Shown: positions 44,290-57,195 of the stretch, one piece after another
How the letters are laid out: every line of letters begins with the position of its first letter
Numbering within the stretch: position 1 is the first letter of the stretch
Source: Laburnicola sp. R22_1
Taxonomy: Eukaryota > Ascomycota > Dothideomycetes > Pleosporales > Didymosphaeriaceae
NCBI GenBank assembly: GCA_014281115.1
Contig: JACONQ010000007.1
Span: forward strand, 3,038,001 to 3,102,000
Direction of reading: 5' to 3'
DNA length: 64,000 nucleotides
The notes under the pieces: generated by a model
The model's input: only the letters and a program-made list of their open reading frames with translations
The model's database searches: none
Told to the model about the DNA's origin: nothing
Position numbers and translations under genes: made by a program

Positions 44290-45092
44290 TCCTATTAGCG
44301 AGCGGGTTAGTTTTTGCCAAGACTATAACAGCTCACAATAACTTATTATGTCTTAATAACGCAACGCGTTATTATCTAATAAAGAAGGTAGAATTAAGCT
44401 TGCCCTTTAGGCCTATTAGAATAAACAATTTTTAAGCCTACAACGCGCCGCTAACGCGTATAACGTCCTAAAAACTATAGTAACTTGCTAATATAACAGA
44501 ATTGCTGCCTAAGTAAATAAATACACTAATATAGCGAAGCTTACTATAACTAAAGAGGAGACGCTTATTTAATATATACTTAACCTAGACTTGTAAGGAT
44601 TTGCACTCTAGCTAGATAAGGTAAAGAATATAGCTAATAAACTGCTAGCTATGCAGTATAGAGACCCTATAGGTAAATACTAGGCTTAACACTTTATAAA
44701 GTGTGTACCTAAGCTTAAAATAGCCTTTAATTAAGCGAAGGACTAATAGAGGATATAATAGGAGGATCTAGAGGTAATAAACGCGTAGTTTTGGCTTATA
44801 GAGGAGATAAAAGCTAAGTATAGGGTGCAGGATTAAGACATCTATAACTTTAATAAGACTAGCTTCTAGATAAGAGTTATTAGCTTAATAAAGGTTGTGA
44901 CAGGCTTAGAGAGATGTTGGAACAACGTAAGAATCTGCTAGAAGGCTAAAGAGTTATCTCCTAGCTTAGATATTACTCTTAGTAGACTGTTTTTAGATAG
45001 TGTTAATAGTAATTTGAATTAAAGTTTGCAGTACTATAGTGTTACTAAGGAAAACTAATCTACTCGCTAATCTAACCCACTCGCTAATAGGA
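44290..45092 (+). mobile_element. Short pogo/Fot1-type transposon, internally deleted, RIP-degraded
   Basis: An 803-bp element with TA at 44288-44289 and 45093-45094. The inverted ends TCCTATTAGCGAGCGGGTTAG (left) and a one-mismatch copy (right) match. The right end has an extra CTCGCTAATCT block just inside. It holds both ends of a transposase but lacks the DDE core, so it is non-autonomous. It is not of the E1-E5 type. Confidence 0.82.
44348..45022 (+). pseudogene. Transposase remnant of the short pogo element, core deleted
   Basis: From the ATG at 44348 a 225-codon phase runs to the TAA at 45020-45022. The N-terminal part matches the Fot1/pogo helix-turn-helix pattern: an LALxAYxN start, TKEETLIQYILDLD-type block around 44560, VGK-type WA...FIK and an IYNFD near 44850, then SIKVVTGSER. 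After 44925 it jumps to a tail-like sequence with no catalytic region. Many codons are TAA/TAG. The same phase on both sides suggests an in-frame internal deletion. Confidence 0.7.
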
Positions 45093-45367
45093 TATGTTAT
45101 AGGTAATAATATTTATTACTATTATAACTTCTTATAAGTCTATACTATAAGTTTAAATACTTAATAATACTTACTTATTATATTCTTTACTTCTTTTACT
45201 ATATTAGAATTGTTTTAGAAGTTAATATATTTTTGTCAGATACGTATCTTTAATAAGATAAGATAAAAGAGATGGATTAATTGTCGAGTAATCTCTATCG
45301 GAGAAGCTTAGCTATCATACGCAATATCTATCTAGCGCTAAGACGCACTAGTAATAGTGCGGAGTAG

Positions 45368-45535
45368 TGTAACAGTAGTACGCCAGTCTCCTTTATGTAT
45401 TTCACAGTGATCTCACAGTAAAATCACTATAAGTTACACCAACTATCATTATAAGAAGACCATATAATCGGACGCACGTGACTACTAGATTTCACAGTGA
45501 AATCACAGTGATTTCTAGTGACCTAATATCTAACA
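45368..45535 (-). repeat. Candidate 3' LTR of Copia C
   Basis: Read on the minus strand it runs from TGTTAGATATTAGG to CTGTTACA (168 bp) and is preceded by a purine tract (CTGAGGGGGTG). It contains repeated CACAGTGA words. The inner edge is well supported. The outer edge is chosen on TG...CA ends and on length. Confidence 0.6.
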
Positions 45536-46650
45536 CACCCCCTCAGCTTAGATCCTTAGAGGGCCAAGCTAAACTATCTCTTGCGCAGTTGTACTATTGC
45601 TCATAGTTTAAAAGCTTCTATCCTGTCTTCTAACTTGTTAAGATCGGCCTCTTAGTTAGTAATCCTTCCCCTAACGTCTTTAAGTCCTAGTTAATTTAAG
45701 AACTTAGTCTATGTGGCGGCTGGCAGAGCTTTTGTAAGACTATCTGCTGCCATTTCTTCTAATTGCTAGTACTGGACTTTAATAGCTCCACGTACTACTT
45801 CTTATTAAAGCTAATAATTGTGTATGTTAATATGCCTAAGCTTAGTTTGCAATTTGGCAATTTCCTTAGTAACAAGTCGAATAGTTTGTTAGTTGTCGCA
45901 ATTAATAGTAATTGTTAATAGCGATAGTTTAATCTTAAGTTTATTAATTAACTAAGCTATAAATAGTGCCTCTTTTACAACTTGTAAAAGTGCTAGCAAC
46001 TTAGCTTTAGTTATCGAAGTAGTAACGGTGTCTTGTTTGTTTGCCTTCTAGGCGACAAGACCACTAAACAATTTAATAATGTACCCCTATAAGCTCTTTC
46101 TATTAAGGGTGTTGTCTACAAACAACGCGTCGCTTGCAACCTCGTAAGTGTCTGCTCCTCCAAATCGTAGCCCTAGTAATCGGGTGGATAATAGGTATAG
46201 CAGTACGCGGTTGGCGGTGTTGTGATAGTTGTTGCTGGGGTTTAAAAGGAAGCGCGATAATTAGGAGCTTACAAAAGCTATATCCAGGCGCGTGGTTACT
46301 GCAGCGTAGAGGATTAATCCCACCTTCCGCTAGTACTAATTAATCTCTACTATTATGGCAAGTCCTTCTTAAGGTAATAGTTTAACTGCTAATATTAGAG
46401 TATTGTGTTTAAGGTCGCGTTAGTTAATTAGACAACTAATCTTGTCCACATAGGACCTCTGTAATAACTAGAGTTGCCTATTGGCACCGTCTCTAATAAC
46501 TTTAATGCCTAGGAACCACTATAGATTGTTACCACTAGTTAGGGTGAACTTTGTACCTATCTTTTTTATTACTGCATTGGCAGCGTGCTTTTAATCTTTT
46601 GAGTATGCGATAATAAGGTTGTCTATATAGAAGAAGATAATAATACTATC
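45536..46650 (-). pseudogene. Copia C reverse transcriptase end and RNase H remnant
   Basis: Begins at the RT active-site motif (FFYIDN, usually YVDD) at the A insertion point and continues leftward through a Copia RNase H-like region to the purine tract before the LTR. AT-rich with many stops. Confidence 0.65.
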
Positions 46651-46655
46651 TTTAA

Positions 46656-46818
46656 TGTAGCGGTTGTTGCTGCAAAGCGAAAGTCGGGAAAACACTAATT
46701 TGATTGTATGTGTGTAGTAGCTAAGATATATACTGCTAGGTAGGATAGGCAGCAGTAAATAAGTGTAGGCAGCAATAAGCTAGCATAGGCAACAATAAAC
46801 AGTCCGAATACTGTTACA
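46656..46818 (-). repeat. 3' LTR of Copia A
   Basis: 163 bp; minus-strand reading TGTAACAGTATTCGGACTG...CCGCTACA. A purine tract (GAGGGGGTG) precedes it at 46819-46828. Confidence 0.92.
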
Positions 46819-46829
46819 CACCCCCTCAT

Positions 46830-48652
46830 CCTATAGTTAGTTAACAACGTAAGGATAATCTCTCCTATATGTCTACTGTGCCTTGAAGTTAAGAGTATAG
46901 ATTTATAAGGTGTAGCTGCCTCACAAACTCAGCATGCTTCTGACATAGTAGCACCTTGGTTATGCCGTCAGCAGGCATCCTATTAGTAGATCGCCATTGT
47001 ACGTAGAGTCGTCCTTGCTCTACTTCCTGGCGGATCTAGCTCTGGTGTATATCAATATGCTTGAGCTTGGTTGCCAGTTTGTCTTGTTCTTTTATAACAA
47101 TCCCAACAGTCTGCTGGTTGTTATATAAGATAGTTAGAGTAGTGTGAAGCGTTAGTGAGAGGCTATTAAAAAGGCGTAGCCACTCCTCCATTGCTGAGCC
47201 TGTGAGGGAGAGCGCGAGTAGCTCTGCCTTAGTAGTTGATTTAGTGACTGTACGCTGCAGGGTAGACTTCTAGTTGACAGTTATCCCAAACAACTGGAAA
47301 ATATATCCTTGAGAGCTGCGGCGAGTCTCTAGGTTGTCTGCGAAAGCAGCATTAGATGCTCTAAAGAAGATAGGATCGCGATAATCTTCTTCTGTAGTTA
47401 TGAACTCTTGAATCTCTTGCTCAGCTGTGTAAGCTTCGAGCGCGTAGTACTTTGTCTCTAGGACGTGACGCCATACTTTGCGTATAGAGTCTACGTGAGC
47501 TTGTCTGGGATTTGTGAGATGTGAAGCGTGTATCACATGCGCGCGTGCTAGATCTGGTCGAGTGAACTGCGTCAGGAACGCGAGATGGCCGACAAGCTCC
47601 TGGTAGAGCTTCGTACAAGCTGCGTTGGGTTCCTCTATAGATGGTTTAAGGTAGTTGACCATCATAGGTACTTCTGTACGGCGGCCGGTAGACGTTATGC
47701 CATACTTTGCGGCTACTTTGTCGATGTAGGCATTCTGGAGCAGCCAGAGTTTGCGGGCGGCGATGTCTCGGATAACGCGTATGCCTAAAAACCACTTGAG
47801 TGGACCAAGTCGCTTTAGTTGATAGTACTCGCTAAGCTTCTGCTCGAACTGCTAGTGGAGCTTGGTATTGTGTGGGTGAAAGGCCATGACAATATCGTCA
47901 ACGTAGACGAATAGTATGAGCCACTTGTTCGTGTACACACATAGAAAGCCTGGCACAGGCTTTATCCCTAGTGACTGTAGCGTCCTGCGGAGCTCCTTGT
48001 ACCATAGTAGCGGTGACTCCTTTAATCCATAGAGAGCGCGGAGTATCTGAAGTAGTTCTCTATCTTCTTGAAATCCGTCTGGCGTCTGCGCGTAGAGTAG
48101 ACGGTTAAGTAGGGCGTTAAGAAAAGCTGTTAGTACATCGTATTGAATCAGCTCTAGCCCAAAGTGATTAGCAATAGCGGTGATTGCTCTAAAGGTGCGT
48201 GCTGCGAGTGTGGCGGCGTAGGTGTCTCCGTACGGCTGCTGGAGATCACCTCTAATCACCAATCGTGCCTTGAATCGTGAGAGGAAGCCGTCCTCATTAA
48301 ATTTGTAGGTAAACACCCACATAAGTGGTAAGACCTTAGTATTAACATTTGCTGCTGTCTTTGCAGTTCTAGCAAAGCATCCTTTATTCTATATATTGCG
48401 GTATTCTTCTTAACCTGCTTATTAAAACTTAGCACTATGCGGGTGAGTCTCTAGGTCTCTCTAGGTCCTTAGTGGTGGCGGAACCTGTAACTAATGAATT
48501 CTAAAGATAGGCTGCGGCTTCAGCGCTATTGTAAACGCGTGTAGGTAGTTATTAATGCGTATTCTATAGGAAATCGCGTGTGTCTGGTATCTAGTTGCAC
48601 TGGTGAGGTTATTAGTGCGCTACTACTATTAGCGTGAGGTTGTGAGTATATT
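46830..48652 (-). pseudogene. Copia A polymerase: reverse transcriptase and RNase H part
   Basis: The 3' half of the A polyprotein. Reverse transcriptase is open at 48322-47852, with FKARLVIRGDLQQPYGDTYA, ILRALYGLKESPLLWYKEL and an intact YVDD (47894-47905). The RT/RNase H connection is open at 47665-47270 (LYQELVGHLAFLTQFTRPDL, RSSQGYIFQLFG). Stop codons occur outside these stretches. It continues upstream at 53923 beyond A'. Confidence 0.85.
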
Positions 48653-48815
48653 TGTAACGGTATTCGGACTGTTTATTATTGCCTATGCTAGCTCATTGCT
48701 GCCTACACTTATTTACTACTGCCTATCCTACCTAGCAGTATATATCATAGCTACTACACACATACAATTAAATTAGTGTTTTCCTAACTTTCGCTTTGCA
48801 GCAACAACCGCTACA
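48653..48815 (+). repeat. 5' LTR of Copia A'
   Basis: 163 bp, TGTAACGGTATTCGGACTG...CCGCTACA. Confidence 0.93.
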
Positions 48816-48816
48816 G

Positions 48817-48828
48817 TTATGAGCCCGG
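48817..48828 (+). other. Primer-binding site of Copia A'
   Basis: TTATGAGCCCGG one base after the LTR, complementary to the anticodon arm of initiator tRNA-Met. The matching site of A (57014-57026) has two C-to-T type changes. Confidence 0.75.
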
Positions 48829-48829
48829 A

Positions 48830-51800
48830 TTGCGACAGGGCCTCACTCACCTAAGCAATTACCCTACTAAGGACACCATAGTCTTACTGTAGGAGCAACC
48901 CTGCGAGCACGATAACAACTGAGTCGGATCTAGCCGTCACTTAAGTGACAATCGTCCTTAGTTGATTAGAAGATTGGCACAAATGGCTGTTTATCCGCAA
49001 GGATACAGCGCAAAAGAACTAACTCTGGAAATACGTTAATCTAGATGTTGCAGCAGACAAGCTACCGCAGCTTGAGGAGCCGATGGAGCCTCAGCTTAGC
49101 GACTACGACAGCACGGCTACTACGTACGCCAGCCTAAATACCGAGCAGCGAGCCGATTACCGTTGGGCGTACGAGAGATGGGAAAAGAAGGATCTAGAGT
49201 ATAAGCGTCAGCTGAAGGCTCTAGCAGACTTTAACTCTGAGATTAGTAAGACGATAGCAGCGCATCACATTTACCTGATTGAGGACAAGGATACGCCGCA
49301 CTAACGCCTTACAACCCTTAAGAAACATCTCGCACTGTCAGACGCGACGCGACGCCGCGATCTAATAGCGGTATACAAGGATCTCCAGACGCCGCTAAAG
49401 GGCAGGAAGGTTGAAGAATGGCTTTAAAGGTGGATTGAGGTCACCAACTAGTGCAAGGCTATTAGGCTGGCAGAGACTGAAGACACCTAAGCGCAGGAAG
49501 ACTTCCTAGTCGCCTGCAAGACAATTGACCCTAAATATGGAACAGCAGGTCTATAAGACCTGATCTAGAAGGAGAGGCTTGGTAAGACAGTCCCCTTAGT
49601 GGAGAACTACGTCGCCGAGTTCTTAGCATACCTAAAGCGTACACGCCTAATTAGTACAGGCTTTAGCGCACACGCGGCAGAGCTAGAGATAGCAAAGCCA
49701 GCAACACCACAAGATAATAAACCTACACAGAGCGGTGTATGCCTCTGTGGCAAAAGACACTTATGGTCGAGATGCTGGGTGATAAACCTAGATGCGCCTC
49801 ACAGACCCTAAGGATTCGACAACAAGGAGGGTAGTAAGAAAGTGGCAGCAGCCTTTGCTAAGGATCCGAGCTTGAAAGCGAGGGTGGAGAAAGCCATATA
49901 GGACTAGAAGGCAACTCAGTCAAACTCTAAGCCTGCAGTCACTATTGACAATAGTAAGCCTCCTTCCAATCCATCAACCTACACCGCACAATATATGGTA
50001 TCCAATGCCGTTACGGTTAACAAGCGCGACGAGCGCGACAAGGATCTAATGCTTAATAACGGTGTTAAACCTACTGAGGAGTTGGTGGCTCTATTGACGC
50101 TTGACGATGTTAGCAGCTACGACTCATTAAGCAACTGATTTATACTTAATCCTGGTTCGAACACCCATATTGTTAATACTAAGTCTTGGCCTGGATAGAC
50201 GAGAGAGTATGAGGCCAGTGCCAACAATTTCGTAGGAGCAGGAACAGGCCGTATCAAGATAACTGTATAGGGCAGTATGAAGCTGACTATGAAAACACCA
50301 AGAGGACTATTACCTATTGTCCTAACACACGTTGCCTTAGTTAAAGGCTTCTTAACAAGCCTTATGGGCTTAGCACGCTGTCGCTCAAGTCAGATCCACT
50401 TTAACTTAGGACAAGATTTGCTGTACAAAGTCAGCAAGAAAACTGTTATTGCTTAACTAGAGTATGACAACAGTCACTGGCTAGTCGACGCTGATGCCAG
50501 CCGCCGCCCAGACATACGCCTATTATTATCCTTCAGCACTACCTACCGACCTTCAAAGGACCCTCGACGCGATCTTATAGTCGACTACAGGACAGCTCAC
50601 AGCACCTGGGGCCATCCAGGTAAGAAGGCAATTAAGAAGCTGGCCAACCATGTGGAAGGCTTGCGAGTAGAAGGCAAAGATAGCGACTTCTATAGCGTAT
50701 ATGTCGAATCGAAACTCACAAAGCAAGTCTCTAGAAGACAGCAGGAGGACTTTGCACCTAGGAAATTCTACCGCGTTGCTGTAGACTTTATCCAGCTTTT
50801 GCCACAAGACACAGACGCTTGTCTTAATGGTGACCGAGTTGCAGGTCACATGGTGGACCAGTATAGCAAGTGGCATGAAGTTGACTGCTTTCCACAGCGT
50901 ACGAAGGCATTCCTGAGCCGCTGGCTTGTCCAAAAGGTTCGCAAGATACAGCGTATCTTTGACAGCGACGTCACCGCAATCAAGACTAATAACGACCGAG
51001 GATACAAAGTTGCACCAAACATATTGGAGGAACTCTGCGCTAAGCTAGGGATCCAATACAAGCCGCAGGCAGACTACGCAGACAAGCAAAACGGCCTTGC
51101 AGAGCGAGCAGGCAAAATCATCGTTATTTAAGCTCAAGCCATGAGGCTTGAAGGAAACCTGCCAAAATCATTATTAAACGAGCTATTTAGAACAGCAGCA
51201 TACATACTAAATCGTACACTAACTAAAGCACTAGGTTGGAAGACTCCATATGAGATTGTATAGGGATTAAAGCCGAAGGTAAACCACCTGCGCCCTATAG
51301 GCTGTCGAGCGTATGTCCGAAATCCGTCTATTAAGAGAGGCGACAAGCTGGAGTCCAGAGCTCTTATAGGACATCTTGTAGGCTATAATTCGACGAATAT
51401 CTTTAGGATCTGGCTGCCGACAAAGAATAGAGTAATTCGAGCTAGAGACGTCATTTTCGAACCAACGCGATTTTACGAAGGACTAGAAGGCTACGCAGCA
51501 GAGTTAGTTATTAAAGAGGTTATAGAGCTGCTTGCCTTTCTAGAAGAAGCTGAATCTGACAATATTGCCATTAAAGAGCTCATGACGCTTAGGCAGACGC
51601 GTAACAAGACGCGCAACAAGACGCGCAACATACCTACAGCTACAGCTCGCGCAAGCCAGCAGCATATAGGGGGTGAGAGCAGAGTTAAGGAAATTGATGG
51701 AGTTGACGAGGACGTAGAGGATCTATTTCTAGGGGGTGGGCTACTTACGCCTACATCACCTGCGCCTCACGTGAGCCGGCAACGGAATAACAATACTCCG

Positions 51801-53750
51801 GCCAAAGTTCTCCCAATAGAACAAGATCTAGAGCTCTCTGCAACCTAAATCCCTGACTATCTACCTGATCGACACACAAACAATGCGCCGAGACGTAGAA
51901 ATCTCGAAATTAACAAGTCAAATATACTCACAACCTCACGCCGATGGCAGCAGCGCACTGACGACCTCACCAGTGCAACCAGATACCAGACACACGCGAT
52001 TTCCTATAGAATACGCATTAATGACTACCTACACGCGTTTACAACAGCGCTGAAGCCGCAGCCTGTCTTCAGGATCCATTAGTTATAGGTTCCGCCACCG
52101 CCGAGGACCTGGAGAGACCTAGAGACTCACCCGCATGGTGCTGAGTTTCGACAAGCAGGTCAAGAAGAATACCGCAATATATGGAATAAAGAATGCTTTG
52201 CTAGGACTGCAAAGACAGCAGCAAATGTTAATGCTGAGGTCTTACCACTTATGTGGGTGTTTACCTACAAATTTGATGAGGACGGCTTCCTCTCACGATT
52301 CAAGGCACGATTGGTGATTAGAGGTGATCTCCAGCAGCCGTACGGAGACACCTACGCCGCCACACTCGCAGCACGCACCTTTAGAGCAATCACCGCTATT
52401 GCCAATCACTTTGGGCTAGAGCTAATTTAATACGATGTACCAACAGCTTTTCTTAACGCCCTACTCAACCGTCTACTCTACGCGCAGACGCCAGACGGAT
52501 TTCAAGAAGATGGAGAACTACTCCAGATACTCCGCGCTCTCTATGGATTAAAGGAGTCACCGCTACTATGGTACAAGGAGCTCCGCAGGACGCTATAGTC
52601 ACTAGGGATGAAGCCTGTGCCAGGCTTTCCATGTGTGTACACAACCAAGTGGCTTATACTATTTGTCTATGTTAACAATATTGTTATGGCCTTTCACCCA
52701 CACAATACCAAGCTCCACTAGCAGTTCAAGCAGAAGCTTAGCGAGTACTATTAACTAAAGCGACTTGGTCCACTCAAGTGGTTTTTAGGCATACGCGTTA
52801 TCCGAGACATCGCCGCCCGCAAACTCTGGCTGCTCCAGGATGCCTACATCGACAAAGTAGCCGCAAAGTATGGCATAACGTCTACCGGCCGCCGTACAGA
52901 AGTACCTATGATGGTCAACTACCTTGAACCATCTATAGAGGAACCCAACGCAGCTCGTACGAAGCTCTACCAGGAGCTCGTCGGCCATCTCGCGTTCCTG
53001 ACGCAGTTCACTCGACCAGATCTAGCACGCGCGCATGTAATACACGCTTCACATCTCACAAACCCCGGACAAGCTCACGTAGACTCTATACGCAAAGTAT
53101 GGCGTTACGTCCTAGAGACGAAGTACTACGCGCTCAAAGCTTGCATAGCTAAGCAAGAGATTTAAGAGTTTATAACTATAGAAGAAGATTATCGCGATCC
53201 TATCTTCTTTAGAGCATCTGATGCTGCTTTCGCAGACAACCTAGAGACTCGCCGCAGCTCTTAAGGATATATTTTCTAGTTGTTTGGGATGACTGTTAAC
53301 TGGAAGTCTACCCTGCAGCGTATAGTCACTAAATTAACTACTAAGGCAGAGCTACTCGCGCTCTCCCTTACAGGCTTAGCAATAGAGGAGTGGCTACGCC
53401 TTTTTGATGGCCTCTTACTGACGCTTCACACTACTCTGACTATCTTATGTGACAACTAGCAGACTGTTGGGATTGTTATAAAAGAACAAGACAAACTGGC
53501 AACTAAGCTTAAGCATGTTGATATACACCAGAGCTGGATCCGCCAGAAAGTAGAGCAAGGACGACTCTACGTACAATGGCAATCTACTAATAGGATGCCT
53601 ACTAACAGCATAACCAAGGTGCTACCACGTTAGAAGCATGCTAAGTTTGTGAGGCAGCTACACCTTACAAATCTATACTCTCGACTTTAAGGCACAGTAG
53701 ACATATAGGAGAGATCATCCTTACGTTGTTAACTAACTACAGGATAAGGG
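48830..53750 (+). pseudogene. Copia A' Gag-Pol, single phase, RIP-killed
   Basis: All parts lie in one reading phase. Gag (about 48960-49900) has a DWHKWLFIRKDTAQ start and a knuckle CLCGKRHLWSRC. The protease site reads FILNPGSN where FLDSG is usual. Integrase (about 50560-51130) has HPGKKAIKKLANH, a DFIQ Asp, NNDRGY where TDN is usual, and NGLAER. A GYNSTNIFRIWLP block is near 51385. Reverse transcriptase is at 52250-52720 with YVNN at 52668-52679 in place of YVDD. RNase H connection is at 52908-53165. Stops replace Gln or Trp codons. Protease, integrase and RT active sites are all altered by Asp-to-Asn. Confidence 0.88.
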
Positions 53751-53754
53751 GGTG

Positions 53755-53917
53755 TGTAACAATATTCGGACTGTTCATTGTTGCCTATGCTAGCTCATTG
53801 CTGCCTACACTTATTTACTACTACCTATTCTACCTAGCAGTATATATCTTAGCTACTACACACATACAATCAAATTAGTGTTTTCCCGACTTTCGCTTTG
53901 TAGCAACAACCGCTACA
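53755..53917 (+). repeat. 3' LTR of Copia A'
   Basis: 163 bp, TGTAACAATATTCGGACTG...CCGCTACA; differs from the 5' LTR at several positions. Confidence 0.93.
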
Positions 53918-53922
53918 ATATT

Positions 53923-56900
53923 TAACTTGTTAATTTCGAGATTTCTACGTCTTGGCGCATTGTTTGTGTGTCGATCAGGTAGATAGTCAGGGATTTGGGT
54001 TGCAGAGAGCTCTAGATCTCGTTCTATTAGGAGAACTTTGGCCAGAGTATCGTTATTCCGTTGCCAGCTTACATGAGGCGCAGGTGATGTAGGCGTAAGT
54101 AGCCTACCCCCTAGAAATAGATCCTCTACGTCCTTGTTAACTCCATTAATTTCCTCAACTCTGCTCTCACCCCCTATATGCTACTGGCTTGCGCGAGCTG
54201 TAGCTGCAGGTATATTGCGCGTCTTGTTGCGCGTCTTATTACGCATCTGCCTAAGCGTTATGAGCTCTTTAATAGCAATATCGTCAGATTTAGCTTCTTC
54301 TAAAAAGGTAAGCAGCTCTATAACCTCTTTAATAACTAACTCTGCTGCGTAGCCTTCTGGTCCTTTGTAAAATCGCGTTGGTTCGAAAATAACGTCTCTA
54401 GCTTAAATTACTCTGTTCTTTGTTGGCAGCCAGATCCTAAAGATATTCGTTAAATTATAGCCTACAAGATGTCCTATAAGAGCTCTGGACTCTAGCTTGT
54501 TGCCTCTCTTAATAGACGGATTTCGGACATACACTCGACAGCCTATAGGGCGTAGGTAGTTCACCTTTGGCTTTAATCCCCATACAATCTTATATAGAGT
54601 CTTCCAACCTAGTGCTTTGGTTAGTGTACGATTTAGTATGTATACTGCTGTTCTAAACAGCTTATTTAATAATAATTTTAGCAGGTTTCCTTTAAGCCTT
54701 ATAGCTTAAGCTTAAATAACGATAATCTTGCCTGCTTGCTCTGCAAGGCTGTTTTGCTTATCTACGTAGTCTGCCTATAGCTTGTATTAGATTTCTAGCT
54801 TAGCGTAGAGTTCCTTTAATACGTTTGGTGCAACTCTGTATCCTTAGTTGTTATTAGTCTTAATTGCGGTAACGTCGCTATTAAAGATACGCTGTATCTT
54901 GCGAACCTTTTAGACAAGCCAGCGGCTCAGGAATGCCTTCGTACGCTGTGGAAAGCAGTCAACTTCATGCCACTTGCTATACTAGTCCACTATGTGACCT
55001 GCAACTTGGTCACCATTAAGACAAGCGTCTGTGTCTTGTGGCAAAAGCTAGATAAAGTCTATAGTAATGCGGTAGAATTTCCTAGGTGCAAAGTCCTCCT
55101 ACTATCTTCTAGAGACTTGCTTTGTGAGTTTTAATTTAACACATACGCTATAGAAGTCGCTATCTTTGCCTTCTACTTATAAGCCTTTCACATAGTTGGC
55201 TAGCTTCTTAATTGCCTTCTTGCCTAAATGGCCCCAGGTGCTATAAGCTATCCTGTAGTCGACTATAAAATCGCGTTGAGGGTCCTTTAAAGGTCGGTAG
55301 GTAGTGCTAAAGGATGATAATAGGCGTATGTCTAGGCGGCGGCTGGCATTAGCGTCAACTAGCTAGTGACTGTTATTATACTCTAGTTAAGCAATAACAG
55401 TTTTCTTGCTAACTTTGTACAGCAAATCTTATCCTAAGTCAAAGTAAATCTAACTCAAGCGACAGCGTGCTAAGCCTATAAGGCTTGTTAAGAAGCCTTT
55501 AACTAAGGCAACGTGTGTTAGGACAATAGGTGATAGTCCTCTTAGTGTTTTCATAGTCAGCTTCATACTGCCCTATGCAGTTATCTTAATACGGCCTGTT
55601 CCTGCTCCTACAAAATTGTTGGCACTAGCCTTATACTTTCTTGTCTATCTAGGCCAGAACTTAGTGTTGACAATGTAAGTGTTCGAACCAGAATTAAGTA
55701 TGAATTGGTTGCTTAATAAGTTGTAGCTGCTAACATCGTCAAGCGTCGATAGAGCCACCAACTCCTTGGTAGGTTTGACACCGTCGTCAAGCATCAGATC
55801 CTTGTCGCGCTCGTCGCGCTCGTTAACTGTAACGGCATCAGATACCATATATTGTGCGGTGTAGGTCGATGGATTGGAAGGAGGCTTGCCATCGTTAATA
55901 GTGACTGCAGGCTCAGAGTTCAACTAAGTTGCCTTCCAGTCCTGTATGGCTTTCTCCACCCTCGCTTTCAAGCTCAGATCCTTGGCAAAGGCCGCTGCCA
56001 CTTTCTTACTACCCTCCTTATTGTCGAATCCTTGGGGTCTGTGAGGCGCATCTGGGTTTATTATCTAGCATCTCGACTATAAGTGTCTTTTGCCATAGAG
56101 GCATACACCGCTCTGTGTAGGTTTATTATCTTGCAGTGTTACTAGCTTTGCTATCTCTAGCTCTACCGCGTGTGCGCTAAAGCCTGTACTAATTAGGCGT
56201 GTACGCTTCAGGTATGCTAAAAACTCAGCAACGTAGTTCTCCACTGAGGGGACTGTCTTACCAAGCCTCTCCTTCTAGATCAGGTCTCGTAGACCTGCTG
56301 TTCCGTATTTAGGGTCAATTGTCTTGCAGGCGACTAGGAAGTCTTCCTGCGCTTAGGTGTCTTTAGTCTCTGCCAGCCTAATAGCCTTGCACTAGTTAGT
56401 GACCTCAATTCACCTTCAAAGCCATTCTTCAACCTTTCTGCCCTTTGGCGGCGTCTAGAGATCCTTGTATACCGCTATTAGATCGCGGCGTCGCGTTGCG
56501 TCTAATGGTGCGAGATGTTTCTTAAGGGTTGTAAGGCGTTGGTGCAGCGTATCCTTGTCCTCAATCAGGTAAATGTGATGCGCTGCTATCGTCTTACTAA
56601 TCTCAGAGTTAAAGTCTGCTAGAGCCTTCAGCTGACGCTTATACTCTAGATCCTTCTTTTCCCATCTCTCGTACGCCCAACGGTAATCGGCTCGCTGCTT
56701 GGTATTTAGGCTGGCGTACGTAGTAGCCGTGCTGTCGTAGTCGCTAAGCTGAGGCTCTATCAGCTCCTTAAGCTGCGGTAGCTTGTCTGCTACAACATCT
56801 AGATCAACGTATTTCCAGAGTTGGTTCTTTTACGCTGTATCCTTGCGGATAAATAGCCATTTGTGCTAATCTTCTAATCGACTGAGGACGATTGTCACTC

Positions 56901-57010
56901 GAGTGACGGCTAGATCCGACTCAGTTGTTATTGTGCTCGCAGGGTTGCTCCTACAGTAAGACTGTAGTGTCCTTAGTAGGGTAATTGCTTAGGTAAGTAA
57001 GGCCCCATCG
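53923..57010 (-). pseudogene. Copia A Gag, protease and integrase part
   Basis: The 5' half of the A polyprotein. Gag lies near 56900-55930, with the same DWH...FIRKDTA block and CCHC knuckle region near 56095. Protease is open at 55923-55645 (FILNSGSNTYIVNTKFW, catalytic Asp replaced by Asn). Integrase runs from about 55400 to 54400 with many stops. Joins the 46830-48652 part once A' is removed. Confidence 0.82.
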
Positions 57011-57027
57011 CAATCTGGGCTTATAAC

Positions 57028-57190
57028 TGTAGCGGTTGTTGCTGCAAAGCAAAAGTTAGAAAAACACTAATTTAATTGTATGTGTGTAGTAGCTAAGATA
57101 TATACTGCTAGGTAGGATAGGCAGCAGTAAATGAGTGTAGGCAGCAATAAGCTAGCATAGGCAACAATAAACAGTCCGAATACCGTTACA
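57028..57190 (-). repeat. 5' LTR of Copia A
   Basis: 163 bp; minus-strand TGTAACGGTATTCGGACTG...CCGCTACA, next to the mutated primer-binding site. Confidence 0.92.
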
Positions 57191-57195
57191 TTTAA

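Larger units (their letters stand above)
48653..53917 (+). mobile_element. Copia LTR retrotransposon A', complete, inserted in A
   Basis: A 5265-bp element with TSD ATATT at 48648-48652 and 53918-53922. It has 163-bp LTRs (48653-48815 and 53755-53917), a primer-binding site, one gag-pol phase and a purine tract (GGATAAGGGGGTG). Its own sequence at about 51895-51950 matches the A sequence on either side of the insertion point, confirming the same family in opposite orientation. Confidence 0.95.
46656..57190 (-). mobile_element. Copia LTR retrotransposon A, split by a same-family copy (A')
   Basis: Flanked by TTTAA at 46651-46655 and 57191-57195. LTRs of 163 bp lie at both ends. A' (48653-53917) is inserted inside with its own ATATT duplication. 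Without A' the element is about 5.27 kb, nearly the same as A' itself (5265 bp). It lies inside the RT gene of Copia C. Confidence 0.92.
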
